This document shows, in pieces, positions 23,563-31,177 of a stretch of DNA of 64,000 bases (its first letter is position 1; the number at the start of each line of letters is the position of its first letter). The stretch lies in the NCBI GenBank assembly GCA_038961845.1, contig CP152408.1, positions 1,736,001 to 1,800,000 of the forward strand, given 5' to 3'. The notes under the pieces are model-generated. The model was given only the letters and a program-made list of their open reading frames with translations. It did not search any database and was not told where the DNA came from. This stretch comes from Xylophilus sp. GW821-FHT01B05. Lineage in GTDB: Bacteria > Pseudomonadota > Gammaproteobacteria > Burkholderiales > Burkholderiaceae_C. Both the position numbers and the translations under genes were made by a program.

Positions 23563-24151
23563 AAACTCAAAAGCCAACGCCAGAAGCGCCGCCAAGGAGG
23601 CCTCGCACGAGCGCATCGTGACGGCCGCCGCGCGCGCCATCCGCCGCAGCGGCTATGACGGCACGGGCGTGGCCGACATCATGAAAGAGGCCGGCCTGAC
23701 GCATGGCGCTTTCTATGCACATTTCGAGTCACGCGAGGCCATGCTGGCAGAGGCCTCTTCCCGGGCCTGCGCCGAGTCCGCGGCCATAGCCGCAGAGATG
23801 GTGGCCAGCGCCCCGACTGATAAAGCCCTGGAATACATGCTCCGTGGCTATCTCTCCAAAGAACACCAGGAGCAGGCGGAAACCGGCTGCCCGCTTGCTG
23901 CATTGGGTTCGGAGACGCCGCGCCAGGCGCCTGAAGTGCGCCGCGTGGCCACCCGGCACATCAAGGCCATGGTGGACCTTGCCGCGCGCCAGTCACCCGA
24001 TTGGGGTCAGCCCGGCGCGCATGAACAGGCACTGGTGACCATCTCCACCATGGTCGGCGCCTTGCTGCTGGCGCGCGCGGTCGATGAGCCCGCACTGGCC
24101 GACCGCCTGCGCGAAACCGCGCTGCAGCACCTGCTCCCCGCGCAAAACTAA
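23546..24151 (+). CDS. TetR-family regulator, NemR/YxaF-like
   Basis: The 201-aa protein has a TetR helix-turn-helix: SHERIVTAAARAIRRSGYDG, VADIMKEAGLTHGAFYAHFES and REAMLAEAS. The C-terminal domain has TGCPLAALGSETPR with a cysteine, as in NemR/LmrA/YxaF-type repressors that sense electrophiles or small lipophilic molecules. Starts at 23546 and 23558 (MRNSKAN) are both possible and neither has a good ribosome site. A matched operator covers its own start and the promoter of the SDR gene at 24265. It probably represses the following reductase/hydrolase genes until a reactive compound is present. Confidence 0.85.
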   Translation: MINIMRNSKANARSAAKEASHERIVTAAARAIRRSGYDGTGVADIMKEAGLTHGAFYAHFESREAMLAEASSRACAESAAIAAEMVASAPTDKALEYMLRGYLSKEHQEQAETGCPLAALGSETPRQAPEVRRVATRHIKAMVDLAARQSPDWGQPGAHEQALVTISTMVGALLLARAVDEPALADRLRETALQHLLPAQN

Positions 24152-24184
24152 ACGCGCCGATTGACGCTGCCTATTTGCTCGTCA

Positions 24185-24207
24185 TTGAATATGATGATCA
24201 TAATGCC
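24185..24207. promoter_or_regulatory. Candidate TetR operator upstream of SDR gene
   Basis: The centre ATGATCAT (24195-24202) is a perfect 8-bp palindrome within AATATGATGATCATAATG. The 23-bp stretch matches 23540-23562 at 18 positions. It lies 58-80 bp upstream of the SDR start. Confidence 0.6.
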
Positions 24208-24264
24208 AGTTGCTGTAAACGGCATGCGGCAAGCCCCCCAACCACACGCCGATAGAGAAACACC

Positions 24265-25077
24265 ATGAACACGAAAAGCAAAGTTGCCCTGGTCACCGGC
24301 GCCTCGTCGGGCATAGGCGAAGCCACCGCCAAGCTCTTGGCGCAGGCGGGCTACAAGGTCTACGGCACCAGCCGGCGCGGTGGCCAGGCGGGCCAGCGCA
24401 ACTTCGAGATGCTGTCGCTTGATGTGACCAGTGACGCATCGGTCGAGGCCGCCGTCCAGCAGGTGATGGAGCGCGAAGGCCGCATCGACCTGCTTGTCAA
24501 CAACGCCGGCTTTGGCGTGGCGCCGGCTGCGGCCGAAGAAAGCTCGATCGAGCAGGCCCAGGCGATCTTCGATACCAACTTCTTCGGCCTGGTCCGCATG
24601 ACCCGCGCCGTCGTGCCGCACATGCGCCGGCAAAAGAGCGGGCGCATCATCAACCTGGGCTCGGTGCTGGGCTTTCTGCCCATGCCCTATATGGCGCTGT
24701 ACTCGGCCACCAAGCATGCGGTGGCGGGCTACTCAGAGGCGCTGGACCATGAGTTGCGCACCCAGGGCATCCACGTCTCGCTGGTCGAGCCGGCCTACAT
24801 CAACACGCCCTTCGATGCCAACCTGATAAAGCCCGACGCCCCGCTGGACGTGTACCGCGAGATCCGCGCCGGCGTAGAGAAGCGCGTCAAGGAAGTGCTG
24901 GTAGGCGCCGACGGCCCCGAGGTGGTCGCAGACATCGTGTTGCAAGCGGCCACAGCGGTTCACCCCAAGATTCGCTACGCCCCGGGCCTGGCCCGCCGCA
25001 TGCGCCTGCTGCGCCGGTTTGCGCCGGCCAGCGTGCTGGATGCGGGCGTGCGCAAAGACCTGCGGCTCCAAGCCTAG
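24265..25077 (+). CDS. Short-chain dehydrogenase/reductase
   Basis: The 270-aa protein is a classical SDR: TGASSGIG for NAD(P), NNAGFG, a serine at NLGSVLG and the YSATK catalytic pair. A basic residue after the first strand (GTSRRGG) suggests NADP(H). It resembles oxidoreductases annotated as carbonyl or retinol-type reductases, but the substrate is not known. It follows the NemR-like gene and its promoter has the shared operator, which makes it the first gene of the presumed electrophile-response group. Confidence 0.85.
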   Translation: MNTKSKVALVTGASSGIGEATAKLLAQAGYKVYGTSRRGGQAGQRNFEMLSLDVTSDASVEAAVQQVMEREGRIDLLVNNAGFGVAPAAAEESSIEQAQAIFDTNFFGLVRMTRAVVPHMRRQKSGRIINLGSVLGFLPMPYMALYSATKHAVAGYSEALDHELRTQGIHVSLVEPAYINTPFDANLIKPDAPLDVYREIRAGVEKRVKEVLVGADGPEVVADIVLQAATAVHPKIRYAPGLARRMRLLRRFAPASVLDAGVRKDLRLQA

Positions 25078-25131
25078 GCGGCTAGCTGTTTCGCACGCTG
25101 TCCTTGATAACACTCCACTTGAAAGAAGACG

Positions 25132-26118
25132 ATGACATTCCAAGCACTGCTCGCCAGCAAGACAGGAGCCAAGATCACAACCAGCGTGGTCTCGCTGAGT
25201 GAGCCAGACCTCATGCCCGGGGACGTCGTGGTCGACGTCGATTACTCCACCGTGAACTACAAGGACGCAATGGCCATTCTCGGCCGTGCGGACGTCATTC
25301 GCCAGTTCCCCTTGATTCCCGGCATCGACTTTGCTGGCACAGTCAAGTCTTCCTCCTACCCCGGCATCGTTGCGGGCGACCGCGTCGTCGCCAATGGCTG
25401 GGGCTTGAGCCAAACCCATCACGGTGGCTATGCGCAGCGGGCGCGCGTGAAAGGTGAGTGGCTGATCAAGCTCCCGGACGTCTTGTCCACCAAGGACGCG
25501 ATGGCCATCGGGACAGCGGGCTACACAGCGATGTTGTCGGTGCTGGCGCTTGAGCATGGCGGGCTCACGCCCGAGCGGGGCGACATTCTCGTGACGGGTG
25601 CCAATGGCGGCGTCGGCTCCATCGCCATCGCCCTCCTGTCGGGTCTGGGCTACCGGGTCGTCGCCTCCACAGGGCGGCTGGAGGAAAGCGACTATCTGCG
25701 CAGCCTGGGCGCCGCCGACATCATCGATCGCCGGACGCTCTCAGAACCGGGGGCGCCGATAGCCAGCGAAAGGTGGGCCGGCGTTGTCGACTCGGTCGGC
25801 AGCCACACGCTGGCCAACGTGCTGGCACAAACAAAGTATCGAGGCGTGGTCACCGCTTGCGGCCTGGCCCAGGGCCTGGATCTGCCGGCTTCGGTGCTGC
25901 CTTTCATCTTGCGCAACGTGACGCTTGCCGGCATTGATTCGGTCAATGCGCCCCAGTCGGTGCGCATCGAAGCTTGGTCACGGCTGGCGCGGGATCTTGA
26001 TCTGGGCAAGCTCGCGCGAACGACACATGTGGTTGGCCTGGCCGAGGTGCCCGCGGTCGTTGAGCGCTTGTTCGGGGGACAAGTCCGAGGCCGTACCGTC
26101 GTTGACGTCAACGCATGA
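25132..26118 (+). CDS. MDR-family quinone/acrylyl-CoA reductase-like oxidoreductase (YhdH/AcuI)
   Basis: The 328-aa protein lacks the zinc ligands of alcohol dehydrogenases and fits the YhdH/AcuI branch: VVVDVDYSTVNYKDAMA, IPGIDFAGTV, WGLSQTHHGGYAQRARV, GTAGYTAMLSVLALE, VTGANGGVGSIAI and the C-terminal GRTVVDV. AcuI reduces acryloyl-CoA with NADPH, and relatives reduce other alpha,beta-unsaturated carbonyls. It lies 54 bp after the SDR gene in the same direction. A role in detoxifying enones fits the locus. Confidence 0.85.
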   Translation: MTFQALLASKTGAKITTSVVSLSEPDLMPGDVVVDVDYSTVNYKDAMAILGRADVIRQFPLIPGIDFAGTVKSSSYPGIVAGDRVVANGWGLSQTHHGGYAQRARVKGEWLIKLPDVLSTKDAMAIGTAGYTAMLSVLALEHGGLTPERGDILVTGANGGVGSIAIALLSGLGYRVVASTGRLEESDYLRSLGAADIIDRRTLSEPGAPIASERWAGVVDSVGSHTLANVLAQTKYRGVVTACGLAQGLDLPASVLPFILRNVTLAGIDSVNAPQSVRIEAWSRLARDLDLGKLARTTHVVGLAEVPAVVERLFGGQVRGRTVVDVNA

Positions 26119-26175
26119 GTGCTGTTCCTGCATGTCGCGCGCATCCGGCAAGCCAATCATAAAAAAAGGAACTCA

Positions 26176-26450
26176 TATGCTCCCCACCCCCCTCAAGCCG
26201 CTGTTCACGGCCCAAGCGGCTGCAAGCGCTGGAGCCATGGCCAGACTGCGCTTGAAGCAAGCGGGCTCCATCGAATGGCCTGGTGAAGGATGGTGACGCA
26301 TACGCCGGCGGCCAGATTCTCGACCCGGACAACGGCAAGGTCTATAGCAGCAAAGTGCAGCTGGCCGACAAGGGCAAGAAGCTCAGCGTGCGCGGCTACA
26401 TCGGCGTGCCCGTTCTGGGCCGATCACAAACCTGGATACGCGAGGAGTAA
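26176..26450 (+). pseudogene. DUF2147 gene remnant (N-terminal part lost, frame broken)
   Basis: From 26256 to TAA 26448-26450 the third frame reads NGLVKDGDAYAGGQILDPDN then KVYSSKVQLADKGKKLSVRG and YIGVPVLGRSQTWIREE, the conserved C-terminal half of DUF2147 periplasmic proteins. The frame is closed upstream by TGA at 26253, and the N-terminal W and D motifs of the family are missing. An ATG with an AAGGA site at 26176 opens a different frame that runs into TGA at 26296. I read this as a deleted, frameshifted gene. A truncated small protein from an internal GTG (26283) cannot be excluded. Confidence 0.75.
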
Positions 26451-26459
26451 GGAAACACC

Positions 26460-27461
26460 ATGAAAGCATTCGTTCTCGACCGCTACGGCAAGAAGTCCGT
26501 GCTGCGCTCGGCAGACATACCCACGCCGGAACTGCGCGCCGACGAGGTCCTGGTCGAAGTCCACGCCGCAGGTGTGAACCTGCTGGACTCCAAGATCCGC
26601 GACGGAGAGTTCAAGCTCATCCTGCCCTACCGCCTGCCCCTGGTGCTGGGGCACGACGTGGCGGGCGTGGTCGTCAAGCTCGGGCCGCGTGCGCGGCAGT
26701 TCAAGCTGGGCGATGAGGTCTATGCGCGGGTGGATGATTTCCGCATCGGCAGCTTCGCGGAGTTCGTTCCCGTCAGGGAAGCCTCATTGGCGCTCAAGCC
26801 GCGCGGCCTGACGATGGAGGAAGCGGCATCCATCCCCCTGGTGGCCCTGACGGCCTGGCAGGCACTGGTCGAGCAGGCCGGCCTGCAGAAGGGGCAGAAG
26901 GTCTTCATCCAGGCCGGCTCTGGCGGCGTGGGCACCATCGCCATCCAGTTGGCCAAGCACCTGGGCGCCACCGTGGCCACGACCACGGGCACCAGCAATG
27001 TCGCGCTGGTCAAGAGCCTGGGTGCGGATGTGGTCATCGACTACAAGACGCAGGACTTCGAAGACGTCTTGCACGGCTATGACGTGGTCCTGAACAGCCA
27101 GGACGGCAAGACGCTGGACAAATCCCTGCGCGTACTCAGGAGCGGCGGCGAACTCATTTCCATCTCCGGCCCGCCGGACCCGGAATTTGCCAAGGCGCGC
27201 AGCGCGCCAGGCTTTGTGCAACTGGTCATCCGCCTACTGAGCGCCGGGGTCAGGCGCAAGGCCCGGGGCTTGGGGCTTGGCTACTCCTTCCTCTTCATGC
27301 GGGCGGAGGGCAGCCAATTGCGCGAGATCACCCAACTGATCGATGCCGGCGCCATCCGCCCGGTGATCGACAAGGTCTTCCCGTTCGAAGCCACCAACGA
27401 GGCCCTGGCCTACGTCAAAGCCGGCCGCGCCAAGGGCAAGGTCGTCATCAAGATCAAGTGA
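26460..27461 (+). CDS. NADP-dependent MDR oxidoreductase (zeta-crystallin/quinone reductase type)
   Basis: The 333-aa protein has the GroES-like domain (YGKKSVLRSADIPTPELRAD, HAAGVNLLDSKIRDG, LVLGHDVAGVVVKLG) and a Rossmann domain with AGSGGVGTIAIQLAKHLGA. No catalytic zinc ligands are visible. It is expected to reduce quinones or unsaturated ketones with NADPH. It starts 10 bp after the DUF2147 remnant, and GGAGTAAGGAAAC gives a good ribosome site, so it was probably recruited into the transcript in place of the lost gene. Confidence 0.85.
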   Translation: MKAFVLDRYGKKSVLRSADIPTPELRADEVLVEVHAAGVNLLDSKIRDGEFKLILPYRLPLVLGHDVAGVVVKLGPRARQFKLGDEVYARVDDFRIGSFAEFVPVREASLALKPRGLTMEEAASIPLVALTAWQALVEQAGLQKGQKVFIQAGSGGVGTIAIQLAKHLGATVATTTGTSNVALVKSLGADVVIDYKTQDFEDVLHGYDVVLNSQDGKTLDKSLRVLRSGGELISISGPPDPEFAKARSAPGFVQLVIRLLSAGVRRKARGLGLGYSFLFMRAEGSQLREITQLIDAGAIRPVIDKVFPFEATNEALAYVKAGRAKGKVVIKIK

Positions 27462-27488
27462 TTTTTGTTTCACACACCGGAGATTCCC

Positions 27489-28193
27489 ATGAAGATTGAA
27501 AACGCTGTTGCCCTCGTCACGGGCGCCAATCGCGGCATTGGCCTGGCCTTCGCACAAGCGCTGCTGGCCCGCGGAGCCCGCAAGGTCTACGCGGGTGCGC
27601 GCAACCCCGTGGTCGTCACGCAAGCTGGGGTTCAGCCCCTGCAACTCGACGTCAACCAGCCGCAAGACGTGACCGCCGCTGCCGCACTGGCGTCGGATGT
27701 GACCCTGGTGATCAACAACGCCGGCATTGCCCAGCCGGGCGGCTTTCTTGCGCCAGACAGCGAAGAGGTGGCACGCCGCATCTTCGAGACCAACTTCTTC
27801 GCCGTGCTGCGCCTGAGCCAGGCCTTCGCGCCCATCCTCAAGGCCAATGGTGGCGGCGCGTTTCTCAATGTGCTGTCGGTGGCCTCTTGGGTGAACGGTG
27901 GCGAACTGGCCGCCTACTCGGCCAGCAAGTCGGCCGCCTGGTCGCTCACCAATGCCCTGCGCCATGAGCTGGCAGCGCAGAAGACGCAGGTGCTGGGGCT
28001 GCACATGGCCTATGTTGATACCGACCTCACGCGTGGCTTCGATGTGCCGAAGTCCAGCCCCGAGCAGATCGTCAAACGCGCGCTCGATGGGCTTGAGTTG
28101 GGCCTCGATGAGGTGCTGGCCGATGACCTCACCCTGCAAGTCAAGCTGGGCCTGACGGCGGCCCGGCCCAGCTACCTGCCGCAGGCGGCCTGA
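27489..28193 (+). CDS. Short-chain dehydrogenase/reductase
   Basis: This 234-aa SDR has TGANRGIGLAFAQALLARGA, INNAGIAQPGG, a serine in VLSVASW and YSASK at the active site. The short form with few residues after the lysine and the C-terminal RPSYLPQAA are typical of a family seen with TetR and MDR genes. CGGAG precedes the start at 27489. A degenerate copy of its last codons lies at 29731-29784, about 1.6 kb downstream, which suggests that a paralogue once followed. Confidence 0.85.
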   Translation: MKIENAVALVTGANRGIGLAFAQALLARGARKVYAGARNPVVVTQAGVQPLQLDVNQPQDVTAAAALASDVTLVINNAGIAQPGGFLAPDSEEVARRIFETNFFAVLRLSQAFAPILKANGGGAFLNVLSVASWVNGGELAAYSASKSAAWSLTNALRHELAAQKTQVLGLHMAYVDTDLTRGFDVPKSSPEQIVKRALDGLELGLDEVLADDLTLQVKLGLTAARPSYLPQAA

Positions 28194-28246
28194 TGGCCAC
28201 CGGGCCGGCCCGGCTATCCCCATGAACACCGCGAAGGTAGAGCAAC

Positions 28247-29104
28247 ATGCGCACATCACAACAATTGCAGGTCACGTGGGCGAACGTGCCAACGCAGACG
28301 GTCACGGGCGGTGGCGTGAAGTTCGCCTACCGGGAGCTGGGGGTGGACAATCCCGGCCCGCCCCTGGTCTGCCTCATCCACCTGGCGGCCGTGCTGGACA
28401 ATTGGGATCCGCGCGTCATCGACGGTCTCGCGGCCACGCATCGCGTCATCACCTTTGACAACCGGGGTGTCGGCGCAACAAGCGGGGCGCCGGCCGAGTC
28501 AATGGAGCAGATGGCCAGGGACGCAATCACCTTCATCAAGACCATGGGCCTGGGCCAGGTCGACCTCTTTGGCTTCTCGCTGGGCGGCATGATCGCGCAA
28601 GAGATCGTGCTGATGGAGCCGCAACTGGTGCGCAAGATGATCATCACCGGCACCGGCCCGGCAGGGGGCGAGGGCATCAGCAAGGTGGCGCGCGTAACCT
28701 ATATCGACATGCTCCGGGGTTTGCTCACTTTCCAGGACCCGAAGCAGTTCCTGTTCTTCACCAGGACCGCTGATGGAATCCGTGCCGGCAAGGCGTTCTT
28801 GCAGCGCTTGAAGGAGCGCTCTGAGAACCGTGACAAGGCCATCAGCGTGGCCGCGCTGCAGGCGCAACTGAAGGCGCTGCGCCTGTGGGGCCAGAAGACG
28901 CCCGCGGACCTGTCAAAGGTCAATCACCCTGTCCTCGTGGCGAACGGCGACAGCGATCGCATGGTTCCCAGCAAGAACACGCACGACCTGGCGCGGCGCC
29001 TGCCCAATAGTGAACTCATCATCTACCCCGACTCCGGGCACGGCGCGGTGTTTCAGTTCCACGCTGATTTCGTGCCCAAGGCGCTTGCGTTTCTGGCGCG
29101 CTGA
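28247..29104 (+). CDS. Alpha/beta hydrolase
   Basis: The 285-aa protein has the fold's landmarks: FAYRELG, a oxyanion region around LIHLAAV (where family members usually have HG), the nucleophile Ser111 in GFSLGGM, an acid in NGDSDRMVP and the catalytic histidine in YPDSGHGAV. The LIHLAA form in place of the usual HGxx loop is common in the haloperoxidase-like subset. It may cleave an ester or lactone or act as a perhydrolase. It ends the TetR-led gene group. Confidence 0.8.
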   Translation: MRTSQQLQVTWANVPTQTVTGGGVKFAYRELGVDNPGPPLVCLIHLAAVLDNWDPRVIDGLAATHRVITFDNRGVGATSGAPAESMEQMARDAITFIKTMGLGQVDLFGFSLGGMIAQEIVLMEPQLVRKMIITGTGPAGGEGISKVARVTYIDMLRGLLTFQDPKQFLFFTRTADGIRAGKAFLQRLKERSENRDKAISVAALQAQLKALRLWGQKTPADLSKVNHPVLVANGDSDRMVPSKNTHDLARRLPNSELIIYPDSGHGAVFQFHADFVPKALAFLAR

Positions 29105-29131
29105 TGGGCCGATCCGCGAGCATCAACGGCG

Positions 29132-29542
29132 TCACCGCCGCTTGCGGATGGACTGTGCGTTGCGAGCGAGCGATGCCGTTTTGAGGTCGGTCAGCTTGCG
29201 GACGACCAAGTCGGTAAAGGCCGACACCGCAAGCGGTAGATGCCGCCGGCTCGGGTAGAGCACATGCAGGCCGTAGCCCTTGCGCCAGTACTCAGGCAGC
29301 ACCGGCACGAGCAGGCCCGCGTGAAGGTCGAGCCGGACAACCGTATTGGGTAGCAGCGCGATGCCGAGCCCGGCCAGGGCGGCCTTGCGCAAGGCCTGGG
29401 CCGTGTTGCCGCTGAAGCGGGTAGCGATGCGCAGGCGCGCTTCGTGCGCGACTTCGTCGTGGCATGGACAAAGCCCATGCGCCTCGACCGCTTTGACTTC
29501 GCCTGACGAACGAGGAAGCCCTTGTACAGGGCGAGACCGAGA
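29132..29542 (-). pseudogene. LysR-family regulator, C-terminal fragment
   Basis: The minus frame from 29542 to TGA at 29132 encodes the second half of a LysR effector domain: [40 protein letters not shown] and HVLYPSRRHLPLAVSAF. The helix-turn-helix and first effector lobe are absent, a stop lies in frame at 29543-29545, and there is no plausible start. The N-terminal part of the open stretch matches the family only loosely, suggesting local rearrangement. It lies convergent to the hydrolase gene and once probably regulated this locus. Confidence 0.8.
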
Positions 29543-29626
29543 TCAGGCGCACCGGTGCTGCCTGGACTCTTCCGGCAAAAGCCCGCGACCTAGAACGACG
29601 ACGCCTAGACGTTCCCGCCGCTCATT

Positions 29627-29724
29627 CCATGCGCTCGGCCGGGCCGCTGTGCGCGCACAGCGCCGCGATGATCTGCACCCGCCTCAATGACAGCGCGGTG
29701 AAGGCAACTGGTCGATGCTGGCGC
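29627..29724 (-). pseudogene. Scrambled copy of the ilvA 3' end
   Basis: This stretch matches 33490-33640, the last codons of threonine dehydratase, in three blocks: CATGCGCTCGGCCGGGC through GCGATGATCTG, then CACCCGC-TCAATGAC through GCGGTGAAGGC, then CTGGTCGATG-TGGCGC. Two stretches of about 45 and 13 bases present in the intact gene are missing between the blocks. It has no open frame of its own. Confidence 0.75.
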
Positions 29725-29730
29725 TTGGCA

Positions 29731-29784
29731 GGTCTGACGCGGCATCATGCGGTCCGGCCCAGCTATCTGCCGCAGATGGCCTGA
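29731..29784 (+). pseudogene. Fragment of an SDR gene 3' end
   Basis: Read in frame it ends VRPSYLPQMA-stop, against ARPSYLPQAA-stop in the intact SDR gene (28158-28193). Of 36 bases at the end only about four differ. Upstream of GLT the similarity stops, so only the tail of a former paralogue or a partial duplication remains. Confidence 0.75.
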
Positions 29785-29819
29785 AGCCGAAGTCCGGCTG
29801 AACACACCAGCGCCGTGCA

Positions 29820-30116
29820 TCAGCGCCCGCCTGGAAGTTGCGCCTGCAAGTGTCGCAACTGCTGCTCCAGGGCCTCGATGCGGTCCAGGTAGCGCAGGCA
29901 GACCGATACCGCGTACAGGTCCAGATCCAGGTCGCTGCGCAGGCGGCTGGCGGTGCGCACCGTGAGTGTGCTGTGGCTGCTGAAGGTCCAGCGCGTGCTG
30001 GCGGGCTCGTGCGGCACCAGGGCGCCGTAGCCGACCAGGTCGCGCAGTTCGGCTTCGCTCAGGCCGGATGCCTGGGCCAGTTCGTCGAGTGAGACGCTGG
30101 AGGTGTCGGCATTCAT
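29820..30116 (-). CDS. cbpM: CbpM, modulator of the DnaJ-like chaperone CbpA
   Basis: The 98-aa protein has a MerR-like helical domain: VSLDELAQASGLSEAELRDL, then VGYGALVPH and a C-terminal coiled region (LRYLDRIEALEQQLRHLQAQ). CbpM binds the J-domain of CbpA and inhibits it. Its start overlaps the cbpA stop by 4 bp, the normal arrangement of the pair. Confidence 0.85.
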   Translation of the reverse strand: MNADTSSVSLDELAQASGLSEAELRDLVGYGALVPHEPASTRWTFSSHSTLTVRTASRLRSDLDLDLYAVSVCLRYLDRIEALEQQLRHLQAQLPGGR

Positions 30117-31081
30117 CGCGCAGTCTCCTTGGCAAAGTGGGCGCGGGGGCTGAAGGTGGATGCCTTGGCCAGCTCGGCCATCAGCTCCTTCTCGCGCTCA
30201 TTGGGGTGGGGTGGCACGTCGATCTGCACCACGGCCAGGATGTCGCCGGGCGTGCCGCCCGCGCGCGGCAGGCCGCGCTTGGCCAGGCGCAGCTTGCGGC
30301 CGGCGCGGGTGCCGGGCGGCACGGTCAGCAGCAGTGCGCCGCCGGGCGCGGGGATCTCGACCTCGGTGCCCAGCACCGCTTCCCAGGGCGCAAGCGGCAA
30401 ATCCAGGTACAGGTCGTGGCCGCTGGCGCGGAACAGTGCGTGCGGCTTGAGCGTGACGTGCAGGTAGACATCGCCGTCACGCCCGCCGTTGCGCCCCTTG
30501 CCGCCACGGCCGCGCAGGCGCAGCTTCTGGCCTTCGACCGTGCCGGGCGGTACGCGCACTTCCAGCGTGCGGGTGACGTGGCGCAGGCGGCCATGCTCGT
30601 CTGGCTCGGGCATGGACAGGTCGAGATGCAGGGTGCTGCCGTGAAACGCGTCCTCCAGGCTGACCGCCACCGGTGTGTCGAAATCCTCGCCCGGCTCTGG
30701 CTGCTCGGCACGCGGCTGGAAGCCGCCGCGCGCCGCGCCCATCTGCGCAAACAGGTCGGCCAGGTCCAGGTCTTCGAAGGCCTGTGCATCGGCACTGCCC
30801 GCGCCCGGCGCGCCGCGTGCCCCGCCAAAATCCCAGCCCGGCGGTGGCCGAAATTCCTGGCCCGCAGGCTGCTGGCCCAGCGCGTCGTAGGCTGCGCGCT
30901 TTTCTGCGTTTTTCAGCGTGGCATAGGCCTCGCCGATCTCCTTGAACTTCTCGCCGCTGGCGGCGTTGCCCGAGACATCCGGATGGTGTTCACGCGCGAG
31001 CTTGCGATAGGCCTTCTTGATGTCGTCGGCGCTGGCGTCGCGCGCCACGCCCAGGGTCTGGTAGTAATCCTTGTACTGCAT
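30113..31081 (-). CDS. cbpA: CbpA, DnaJ-class co-chaperone
   Basis: The 322-aa protein has an N-terminal J-domain with HPD at residues 33-35 (LAREHHPDVS), a glycine/proline-rich linker, and the two CTD beta-sandwich domains of class II DnaJ proteins (VSLEDAFHGSTLHLDL, RVPPGTVEGQKLRLRGRGG, LPLAPWEAVLGTEVEIPAPG). The zinc-finger of DnaJ is absent, as expected for CbpA. It stimulates the DnaK ATPase. The start at 31081 is the J-domain methionine; the frame is open further upstream without homology. cbpM follows with a 4-bp overlap. Confidence 0.9.
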   Translation of the reverse strand: MQYKDYYQTLGVARDASADDIKKAYRKLAREHHPDVSGNAASGEKFKEIGEAYATLKNAEKRAAYDALGQQPAGQEFRPPPGWDFGGARGAPGAGSADAQAFEDLDLADLFAQMGAARGGFQPRAEQPEPGEDFDTPVAVSLEDAFHGSTLHLDLSMPEPDEHGRLRHVTRTLEVRVPPGTVEGQKLRLRGRGGKGRNGGRDGDVYLHVTLKPHALFRASGHDLYLDLPLAPWEAVLGTEVEIPAPGGALLLTVPPGTRAGRKLRLAKRGLPRAGGTPGDILAVVQIDVPPHPNEREKELMAELAKASTFSPRAHFAKETAR

Positions 31082-31177
31082 GGCTGCAACGCTCCAGGCA
31101 GCGCGCCAATGGCGCTGCTGCGGCCACCATAGCGAGCCCGCTGCGGGGGCGCGTTCCAAGCCGTTACGCGGCCGGCG

